From positions 1 to 20,470 of the forward strand of contig UQNE01000029.1 in assembly GCA_900542355.1 (NCBI GenBank): 20,470 bases of DNA, in the 5' to 3' direction. A program made the translations under genes and the position numbers. The DNA is from an uncultured Bacteroidales bacterium (GTDB lineage Bacteria; Bacteroidota; Bacteroidia; Bacteroidales; Paludibacteraceae). The notes under the pieces were generated by a model, which was given only the letters and a program-made list of their open reading frames with translations, was not told where the DNA came from and did not search any database. Positions 14,871 through 20,470 of the stretch are shown piece by piece (positions within the stretch are counted from its first letter, which is position 1; each line of letters starts with the position of its first letter).

Positions 14871-14902
14871 CAAAGTTACGGCTTTTTTTTGATATATGCA
14901 AA
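14871..14902 (-). promoter_or_regulatory. Promoter of the polysaccharide operon
   Basis: On the minus strand, -33 TTTG (14902-14899) and -7 TAACTTTG (14878-14871) are spaced by exactly 20 nt, with an A-tract in the spacer. The -33 region reads TTGCATATATC, identical over 11 bases to the ftsY -33 region. A second TAnnTTTG string (TAGTTTTG, 14853-14846) lies just downstream but has no partner -33. Confidence 0.7.
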
Positions 14903-14943
14903 TATATGTTCTATTTCGCGTAGTTTGTCCTCAAAGAAGCAGT

Positions 14944-14982
14944 TTGCAACCGAGTTGCAACTATTTTTCCGTATCTTTGCAA
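14944..14982 (+). promoter_or_regulatory. Promoter region of the metal ATPase with three phased TTGCAA palindromes
   Basis: A -7 box TATCTTTG is at 14972-14979, about 55 bases before the start codon. No TTG at standard spacing is seen. TTGCAA occurs at 14944, 14955 and 14977, i.e. 11 and 22 bp apart, and the middle one is part of the 8-bp palindrome GTTGCAAC. Sites phased on the helix suggest a regulator, possibly metal-responsive. The third copy overlaps the common TTTGCA tail of Bacteroidetes promoters and carries less weight. Confidence 0.5.
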
Positions 14983-15033
14983 CCAAAAACAACAAAACGA
15001 ACAAAAATCAATAGACAACAAAACTATATCCCT

Positions 15034-16923
15034 ATGGAAAAAGAAACTCGTTCGATACTCATTAAAATAGTTGTCGCTGCTATCCTGTTGATAGTCTGCG
15101 TGTTGGTGGAACATTTCTGCGCATTGCCAATGTGGCAGTTGCTCCTTATTTATCTTGTTCCTTACCTTGTTGTAGGCTTCGACACACTGCGCGAAGCGGC
15201 TGAAAACATTATCCACGGAGAGGTCTTCGACGAAGATTTTCTTATGTCAATCGCCACTTTGGGTGCCCTGTGTATCGGTTTCTTGCCCGGTGCTGAGAGC
15301 CAGTTCCCTGAGGCTGTCTTCGTGATGTTGTTTTTTCAAGTGGGCGAACTATTTGAAACTATTGCCGAGGGAAAAAGTCGCAAATCGATTTCTTCGTTGA
15401 TGAATATCCGTCCCGATACTGCCCATGTAGAGCGCAATGGCGAGTTGCTCACCATCAATCCGAATGATGTGCAAGTGGGTGATATTGTGGTGATTAAGCC
15501 CGGCGAGCGTGTGCCTGTCGATGGCGAGGTGATAGAGGGTGAGTCTCATCTCGATATGGTTGCACTCACGGGGGAGAGTGTGCCTCGTACTGTCCGAGAG
15601 GCAGATTCCGTCATCTCCGGTTGCGTCAATCTATCCGGTGTATTGCGTGTGCGAGCCGCTAAACCTGCCGCCGAATCTACAGCCGCTAAAGTCTTGGCTT
15701 TGGTGGAGAATGCCACGGAGAACAAGTCCCGCAGCGAGAATTTCGTTACGCGTTTTGCGCGGGTCTATACTCCTGTGGTGGTCATCTTGGCTCTGCTGTT
15801 GGCTTTCGTGCCGCCTTTCTTCGGCAATGCGTCTTATATTGAGGTGTTGCCCGATTGGCTCTATCGCGGACTGATGTTCCTGGTCGTTTCCTGCCCGTGT
15901 GCGTTGGTTATCTCTGTTCCGTTGGCGTTTTTCGGGGGTATCGGAGGCGCATCACGCAAGGGTATCTTGGTCAAAGGCTCCAATTATTTGGATGCACTCA
16001 GTCAGTTAGATACCGTTGTTTTTGATAAGACCGGTACGCTCACTCGCGGTGTTTTCCAAGTCAGCCTTGTCCATCCGCACGACATCTCCGAGAACGAACT
16101 TTTGCACCTCGCTGCCCATGTCGAACGCTATAGCAATCATCCCATTGCCGTCTCTCTGCGTCAGGCTTATCCCAACGAATCAGACGATTGCACTGTCGAG
16201 CAGGTCGAGGAGATTGCCGGCAAGGGTGTGCAGGCTGTGGTCAATGGAAAGATAGTCTGCGTGGGCAATAGCAAGATGATGGAGGCCATCGGTGCACAGT
16301 GGCACGAGTGTTCGCAGCAGGCGCAAGGGACGGTCATTCATGTGGCTATCGATGGCGACTATGCAGGTCATATCGTCATCTCCGACCAAATCAAACCCGA
16401 TAGCATAGATGCCATAAAAGGCCTGAAAGCAGCGGGAATACACAAAACGGTTATGCTCACCGGAGACCATACCGCAGTGGCTCAGTATGTTGCCGACCGG
16501 GTTGGGCTGGATGAGTTTCATGCCGACCTACTCCCGCAGGACAAAGTGGCGCAAGTGGAACAACTCTTATCGCAGAAACCGCAGGGCAAAACGCTCGCTT
16601 TTGTGGGGGATGGTATCAATGACGCCCCCGTCTTGGCACGCGCCGACATCGGTATTGCTATGGGCGCACTCGGTTCGGATGCGGCTATCGAAGCGGCCGA
16701 TGTGGTGCTGATGGATGATTGCCCGAGCAAGATTACAACCGCCATTGCTGTGGCTAAAAAAACGCATCGTATTGCCAACGAGAATGTCTATTTCTCTATC
16801 GGAGTCAAAGTGCTGGTCTTGGCTTTGGCTTCGCTCGGCTGGGCAAATATGTGGATGGCGGTCCTTGCCGATGTGGGCGTTACGGTTATTGCCGTTCTTA
16901 ATTCGATGCGTACTCTCCGATAG
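15034..16923 (+). CDS. zntA: P1B-2-type Zn2+/Cd2+/Pb2+-exporting ATPase
   Basis: 629 residues from ATG 15034; an upstream extension to 14896 is open but crosses the promoter and is rejected. There are eight membrane segments in the P1B layout. TGES (179-182) marks the actuator domain, SCPCAL with the transport CPC (287-289) is in segment 6, DKTGT (331-335) holds the phosphorylated Asp331, SNHPIA (367-372) is the SERCA-like nucleotide site, and TGDH (476-479) and GDGINDAP (525-532) complete the P domain. Lys592 (FSIGVKV) and Asp613 (LADVGVT) are the P1B-2 residues that select divalent Zn, Cd and Pb rather than Cu or Ag. The N-terminal heavy-metal-binding (HMA) domain and the Cys/His-rich tail common in other ZntA proteins are absent, so the protein is the minimal core. 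It pumps metal ions from cytoplasm to periplasm at ATP cost. It stands alone and is divergent from the polysaccharide operon. Confidence 0.95.
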   Translation: MEKETRSILIKIVVAAILLIVCVLVEHFCALPMWQLLLIYLVPYLVVGFDTLREAAENIIHGEVFDEDFLMSIATLGALCIGFLPGAESQFPEAVFVMLFFQVGELFETIAEGKSRKSISSLMNIRPDTAHVERNGELLTINPNDVQVGDIVVIKPGERVPVDGEVIEGESHLDMVALTGESVPRTVREADSVISGCVNLSGVLRVRAAKPAAESTAAKVLALVENATENKSRSENFVTRFARVYTPVVVILALLLAFVPPFFGNASYIEVLPDWLYRGLMFLVVSCPCALVISVPLAFFGGIGGASRKGILVKGSNYLDALSQLDTVVFDKTGTLTRGVFQVSLVHPHDISENELLHLAAHVERYSNHPIAVSLRQAYPNESDDCTVEQVEEIAGKGVQAVVNGKIVCVGNSKMMEAIGAQWHECSQQAQGTVIHVAIDGDYAGHIVISDQIKPDSIDAIKGLKAAGIHKTVMLTGDHTAVAQYVADRVGLDEFHADLLPQDKVAQVEQLLSQKPQGKTLAFVGDGINDAPVLARADIGIAMGALGSDAAIEAADVVLMDDCPSKITTAIAVAKKTHRIANENVYFSIGVKVLVLALASLGWANMWMAVLADVGVTVIAVLNSMRTLR

Positions 16924-17006
16924 TCCATCGTCCATTGTCCTTGTTCCATCGTCTTTGCTCCATCATCTCGTCATCGATTAGCCTTGTTTGCTTTCAAAAT
17001 GTCAAA

Positions 17007-17060
17007 TCGACTTTGCCGATACTTTATCGAAACCTTGTCGAGACCTTACCGAGACCTAAG
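17007..17060. repeat. 11-bp tandem repeat, four clear units
   Basis: CGATACTTTAT (17017), CGAAACCTTGT (17028), CGAGACCTTAC (17039) and CGAGACCTAAG (17050) follow each other at 11 bp, preceded by a shorter related unit (CGACTTTGC, 17008). It lies about 85 bases behind the metal ATPase stop. The period is close to one helical turn. The stretch before it (16924-16980) is TC-rich low-complexity sequence (TCCATCGTCC, TTCCATCGTC). No gene is recognised in 16924-17457. Confidence 0.6.
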
Positions 17061-17081
17061 AAGAAAATGATAAATAGCAAA

Positions 17082-17122
17082 ATGGTAGCATTTTGGCAAA
17101 TTATATGTCAAAATGCTACTAT
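17082..17122 (+). terminator. 17-bp hairpin downstream of the metal ATPase, possible terminator
   Basis: GTAGCATTTTGGCA (17085-17098) pairs with TGTCAAAATGCTAC (17106-17119); pairing extends three more bases outward, loop 7 nt. The two non-Watson-Crick pairs are G-T in plus-strand sense, so the plus-strand RNA folds better than the minus-strand RNA. There is only a weak T-rich tail (GTGTTT). It could end the transcript of the metal ATPase or protect its 3' end. Confidence 0.5.
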
Positions 17123-17225
17123 GTGTTTCCGTAACTGTAAGGCTTTGGTATTATCAATCACAGTACTTCAACTGCTCCCGATACTCCCAATCTGCCCCTA
17201 TCTACAGCCTGTTGTCCATATCTTC

Positions 17226-17239
17226 TCGCGCGTGCGCGA
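17226..17239. other. GC-rich palindrome TCGCGC-gt-GCGCGA
   Basis: A perfect 6+6 palindrome with a 2-bp centre; it contains 12 alternating purine-pyrimidine bases (CGCGCGTGCGCG) in AT-rich surroundings. It lies about 110 bases before the promoter at 17338. It may be an operator or merely chance. Confidence 0.35.
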
Positions 17240-17281
17240 ACAATTAAATGTAATAGAGTAGTAGCAAGCCATTCTCTACTT

Positions 17282-17304
17282 GCATAGTCCTCCGCATAGT
17301 CCTC
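17282..17304. repeat. Short direct repeat GCATAGTCCTC x2
   Basis: Two exact 11-bp copies at 17282-17292 and 17294-17304, 12 bp apart, about 35 bases before the lipoprotein promoter. Possibly a binding site or a slippage product. Confidence 0.4.
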
Positions 17305-17337
17305 TGACGATGAAAATATAGCCAATCTATAAAATAG

Positions 17338-17369
17338 TTTGTATAATCCGAAAAAAATGTGTATCTTTG
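17338..17369 (+). promoter_or_regulatory. Promoter of the lipoprotein / DUF5723-like operon
   Basis: -33 TTTG (17338-17341) and -7 TATCTTTG (17362-17369) are spaced by exactly 20 nt with an A-run in the spacer; the following GCACGC fits the usual start region. The leader to the ATG at 17458 would be about 85 nt. Confidence 0.75.
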
Positions 17370-17457
17370 CACGCTATTTTGTGTACTCTATGCAAATGGC
17401 AACTATTTAGACGAACAATTCATTATATACTAATCACATACTAATACTGAATTCACA

Positions 17458-19320
17458 ATGAAAACAAGTCATTTGTTTTGTGTGGCAGTCGGTTTGGTGG
17501 CAACCCTCGTTTTGAGTGGCTGTCGTTCCGATGTTGACCTGAAAAACATCAATACCGATGCCGAATTAGACCTTGGTATTGCTTTCCCCGTGGGCTCTAT
17601 GAGTGCTACAATCGGCGATTTTTTGGCAGACGGACAGGTGCCGAATATCTATGTCGATTCTCTCAACAATCGCGGTATCCTTACTTTCAAAGACACTTTT
17701 AGCAACGACAAGAAGTTCCACGATGTGGACCTGAGCCAATACATCTCCGAGAAAACACTCTCGATGAATGTGTACGACAAACTCAAGGGGACACCCGCTT
17801 TGGTCAACCATCAGATTACAGGCGATGATAATCAACCCATTACGCTTGCTTTCCCGCTTACACTCAAACTCAAAGGTATCAATACCGACGAGGACAACGA
17901 GCGATTGGATAGTGCTATGATTGAGAATGCACGCTTTATCAGCACCATCAGCACGCACAATCTCCCACTCAAATGGGAATGGATTAATAGTGTGCAAATC
18001 GAGTTGGGCAGTGCTTTCTCTCGTCCCCAAGGCAAACGCGTGGAAGTCTATTCCAAGGGCAGCGGATACGGATACGACCAAGAGATACCTATCAATATCC
18101 GTGAGTTCACTATCAATCTTATGAAGAACAAAGCCCCTGCTACTCCCGAGGCGTACTATGGCAATGTGATTGATACTTGCACTTTTGTCATCTATTTCAA
18201 TTTTACGGTGCCCACTTCCGCAGGCAAAGTTACCATTGCGGATGATGCTGCTTTCGAGTATCATCTCGGTGTGCAATTCATTGATTATAAGGCTATTTGG
18301 GGTATGTTCAAGCCCTCTAAAGATATGCACGATGAAGACACTGTTTCTATTGCTGACTCGTGGAGCGGATGGGCAAAACTCAAACGGGCTAAACTGCCGT
18401 TTGCTGAACCTGTCATCGATATGCAGATTACTACCAAGATAGCAGGTGCTTTGATGATGCAGGGTGATTATCTCTTTGTTGAAACGGCTGACGGAGCGCA
18501 AAAAGAGTTCGCTACTTTCAATGGGCAACACACTCTCTATCGCGATTTCAACCCCGATGAGTATCTGCCACTTACTAGCAATATCGGTGATTCGGCTATC
18601 ATGCATGTCCGTTTCGATAAAACAGAAGCATTTGGGCGTATCGACCGTTTGTTCGCTATCCGCCCCGATATGTTCGGCTACAAGTTCTCTATCGATTTCA
18701 ATCGTCAGCGCACACCGCAAATCCGTATTACGCCCAATACAGGTATCTATGTGGATGCCATTGCTACACTGCCTTTTATCTTCAACGAAGGTGTGGCAAT
18801 CGAATATAGCGACACACTCAAGAATATCGACATCAGCCGATACACGCTCGATTCGCTCTTGGCTTCTACCAATATGCTCGATACCGTCAAGACGAGCGAC
18901 TTAAAACTCCTGATGAAGATTACCAACACCATTCCTCTCCAAATCAAAGCAGTTGTTCGTGCTTTGGATGCCGATGGCAATGTTGTTATGGAGCCGGAGG
19001 ACCCCACCAAACCGTATCAACTCACTACTACTGATACCGTATTTATTGCGGCTCCTACTTTCCGTTTCGAGGGCGGTACGGCTATCCCTACGCCTACCGA
19101 GACTGTGCAGATTATCTCTATCGATAAGAAGCATTTCGATACTTTCAGCCAAATAAAGAATATCGTCTATACGGCAAGTATTGATGATGAGTCGCTGCAA
19201 GAGACCTATCGACAAGGCAATTTCAATGTCCGCATTGCCGAGGATAACCAACTCAAGATTCAGTTCGGACTCTCTGCGCAAGTAGATGCGGTCTTGGATT
19301 TAGGTCAGATTAAAAAATAA
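17458..19320 (+). CDS. Bacteroidales lipoprotein of unknown function, partner of the barrel gene downstream
   Basis: 620 residues. The signal peptide MKTSHLFCVAVGLVATLVLS ends in the lipobox LSGC with Cys22 as the lipidation site. The next residues (RSDVDL) carry an acidic +3/+4 region compatible with surface exposure in Bacteroidetes, though not diagnostic. The rest is beta-rich with many Thr/Asp and no membrane segment. Repeating patterns of DLGIAFPVGS..ATIGDFL..G, YIDSLNNRGIL-type strands and LPF/LPFIF strands suggest stacked beta-sandwich modules. I cannot tie it to a named domain. It starts the operon at the promoter 17338-17369, without a Shine-Dalgarno sequence, and is followed after 13 bases by a gene for an outer-membrane barrel. 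The pairing suggests the two act together at the outer membrane. A 384-residue frame on the other strand is a shadow. Confidence 0.88.
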   Translation: MKTSHLFCVAVGLVATLVLSGCRSDVDLKNINTDAELDLGIAFPVGSMSATIGDFLADGQVPNIYVDSLNNRGILTFKDTFSNDKKFHDVDLSQYISEKTLSMNVYDKLKGTPALVNHQITGDDNQPITLAFPLTLKLKGINTDEDNERLDSAMIENARFISTISTHNLPLKWEWINSVQIELGSAFSRPQGKRVEVYSKGSGYGYDQEIPINIREFTINLMKNKAPATPEAYYGNVIDTCTFVIYFNFTVPTSAGKVTIADDAAFEYHLGVQFIDYKAIWGMFKPSKDMHDEDTVSIADSWSGWAKLKRAKLPFAEPVIDMQITTKIAGALMMQGDYLFVETADGAQKEFATFNGQHTLYRDFNPDEYLPLTSNIGDSAIMHVRFDKTEAFGRIDRLFAIRPDMFGYKFSIDFNRQRTPQIRITPNTGIYVDAIATLPFIFNEGVAIEYSDTLKNIDISRYTLDSLLASTNMLDTVKTSDLKLLMKITNTIPLQIKAVVRALDADGNVVMEPEDPTKPYQLTTTDTVFIAAPTFRFEGGTAIPTPTETVQIISIDKKHFDTFSQIKNIVYTASIDDESLQETYRQGNFNVRIAEDNQLKIQFGLSAQVDAVLDLGQIKK

Positions 19321-19325
19321 GGAGG
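19320..19325 (+). promoter_or_regulatory. Strong Shine-Dalgarno sequence AGGAGG
   Basis: AGGAGG overlaps the last base of the preceding stop codon and lies 8 bases ahead of ATG 19334. Genes in this window otherwise start without a clear Shine-Dalgarno, as is normal for the phylum, so this site fixes the start and suggests re-initiation after the lipoprotein. Confidence 0.7.
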
Positions 19326-19333
19326 ACTGAACA

Positions 19334-20470
19334 ATGAAAAAACTATTTCGTCAATTCGCTCTCGCTGTCCTCCTGCTCGTTTCCGTCGGAGCAAGCGCAC
19401 AACAGGTTACTACCCTCTATTTCTTAGAGAATGCGCCGATGAGGCATATCGTCAACCCGGCTTTCCAACCGGTCAGCAATGGCTATATCAATTTTACACC
19501 CCTTGGCTATACAAGCCTATGGGCGGGTAATAACTCGCTCACAATGAGCGACTTGATTTATATCGACCCGCTTACGGGGCAGACTATCACGGCTTTGCAC
19601 CCCAATGGCGACAAAGCGGCTCTCCTGCGTGCTTTCCGCAAATCCACACTCGTGGATGCCGATATGACCTTAGACCTGCTCAGTTTCGGTTTCCGCACCA
19701 AGAACGAGAATGGCTATTTCCATTTTAGTATCATGGAGCGTGTCGATGCCGGAGTGGCTTTGCCTTACGACTTGTTCGGCTTTGTCTTGGGCGGGGGCAT
19801 GAAAGACCTCAATGGAGGCTTCAACTATATCGATTTGAGCCAATTAGGTGTCGATGCTTCCGTCTATACCGAAGTTGGTTTTGGCTACTCGCATCGTATC
19901 AACGACCAATGGACTGTCGGTGGTAAGGCTAAGTTCCTCTTGGGTACTGCTTATGCCGGACTTTCCACTTCTAATCTCGGTATCGATGCTTCTGCCTCCG
20001 AATGGCGTCTGCATGGTACGGGTACACTGGCTGTGGCGGCTCCTATCAACTGGGATGCTCTCCCCGGCGAAATCAACAAGGAAACTGCACCTAACATCGA
20101 CCCAAGCGAACTGATTGACTTAAACGATACCAAAGCACTGGTTAAGTCTATCCTCAAACCATCCGGATATGGTGCCGCTTTCGACCTCGGTTTTACCTAC
20201 AAACCTATTGAACAACTCCAAATCACGGCTGCAATCAACGACCTCGGTTTCATCTATTGGAATGGAGGACGCCGATACAACTGCGAGATAGATACTACCT
20301 TCACCGGAGTAGGGGAGTTCACCTACGACCACTATGTCGTCAATGGTAAGTTCGATTCCGATAGCCTCCTCCGTGATGTAAAAAGCAATCTAATCGGTGT
20401 TGTTGATGGCACTACCGCCACTATGGCAGGGGGAGGGGTTTGCCCGTTTGTGTGCGGGAATAGGTTGATA
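19334..20470 (+). CDS. DUF5723-like outer-membrane beta-barrel protein, 3'-truncated by window edge
   Basis: The frame is open from ATG 19334 to the window end (379 codons). MKKLFRQFALAVLLLVSVGASA is a Sec signal peptide with cleavage after ASA. The mature start QQVTTLYFLENAPMRHIVNPAFQP matches the opening of DUF5723 proteins (TLYF..N.P....NPA.QP). Further family-like blocks are LDLLSFGFRTKN, VDAGVALPYDLF, LGVDASVYTEVGFGYSHRINDQWTVGGKAKFLLG and LQITAAINDLGFIYW, with alternating strand patterns of an FadL/PorV-like barrel. Function is unknown. The lipoprotein encoded directly upstream is the likely partner. The last 12 or so codons (after a G-rich run at 20428-20438) do not look like the family (CPFVCGNRLI), so a frame error close to the edge is possible. 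Confidence 0.85.
   Translation, partial: MKKLFRQFALAVLLLVSVGASAQQVTTLYFLENAPMRHIVNPAFQPVSNGYINFTPLGYTSLWAGNNSLTMSDLIYIDPLTGQTITALHPNGDKAALLRAFRKSTLVDADMTLDLLSFGFRTKNENGYFHFSIMERVDAGVALPYDLFGFVLGGGMKDLNGGFNYIDLSQLGVDASVYTEVGFGYSHRINDQWTVGGKAKFLLGTAYAGLSTSNLGIDASASEWRLHGTGTLAVAAPINWDALPGEINKETAPNIDPSELIDLNDTKALVKSILKPSGYGAAFDLGFTYKPIEQLQITAAINDLGFIYWNGGRRYNCEIDTTFTGVGEFTYDHYVVNGKFDSDSLLRDVKSNLIGVVDGTTATMAGGGVCPFVCGNRLI

Noticed and set aside
14896..15033. N-terminal extension of the metal ATPase to 14896
   Set aside because: It runs through the -7 box at 14972-14979 and adds no recognisable metal-binding domain; ATG 15034 fits the family start.
16935..17261. 108-codon plus-strand frame behind the metal ATPase
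   Set aside because: It runs through low-complexity, tandem-repeat and hairpin sequence without ribosome site or recognisable protein features.
17566..18720. 384-codon frame antisense to the lipoprotein gene
   Set aside because: The plus-strand frame has a signal peptide, lipobox, promoter and operon partner; the antisense frame has none of these and reflects codon bias.
1..20470. tRNA or rRNA genes, insertion sequences with transposase, integrase genes
   Set aside because: None was recognised on either strand; the polysaccharide locus therefore shows signs of exchange only by composition and the inserted ATPase unit.

Overview
The window looks like the chromosome of a member of the Bacteroidales (phylum Bacteroidota). 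Four promoters carry the phylum's -33 TTG / -7 TAnnTTTG architecture with a 20-nt spacer. There is a cell-surface protein with a type IX secretion C-terminal sorting domain, a Bacteroidales-type lipoprotein paired with a DUF5723-like outer-membrane barrel, and an AAA_14/DUF4143 ATPase. I cannot name genus or species.

Layout. 1-671: two tandem plus-strand genes for small basic proteins that are paralogues of each other, the first cut by the window edge. 672-1780: a repeat-rich intergenic zone around one minus-strand gene for a small T9SS-sorted protein. The zone holds three copies of a roughly 90-bp element, two of them as inverted arms, plus AT-rich direct repeats and a strong two-way terminator. 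1781-2886: ftsY with its own promoter and a leader containing 14-bp tandem repeats. 2899-14862: a minus-strand Wzx/Wzy-type surface polysaccharide locus. Read in transcription order it is flippase (wzx), polymerase (wzy), GT2, GT4, hexapeptide O/N-acyltransferase, GT2, GT4, GT4, then an inserted AAA_14/DUF4143 ATPase with its own promoter and 32-bp repeats, then a DegT-family sugar aminotransferase and a monotopic phosphoglycosyl transferase. 15034-16923: a divergent P1B-2 Zn/Cd/Pb-exporting ATPase. 16924-17457: an intergenic region with tandem repeats and a hairpin. 17458-20470: a lipoprotein gene and the DUF5723-like barrel gene, the latter running off the end.

How the genes work together. 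The phosphoglycosyl transferase would put the first sugar phosphate on undecaprenyl phosphate. The aminotransferase would make an amino sugar for the repeat unit, and five glycosyltransferases plus an acyltransferase would extend and decorate it. Wzx would flip it and Wzy polymerise it. No nucleotide-sugar dehydratases or epimerases and no chain-length or export genes (Wzz, Wza, Wzc) are in the window, so these must be encoded elsewhere. The central glycosyltransferase/polymerase genes look more AT-rich than wzx, the aminotransferase/phosphotransferase pair and the flanking genes, the usual sign of an exchanged serotype-like core.

The least explained structures are the three-copy inverted-repeat element at 700-918 and 1598-1687, and the 32-bp-period repeat pair that occurs both upstream of the AAA_14 ATPase and, without such a gene, inside the polysaccharide operon.
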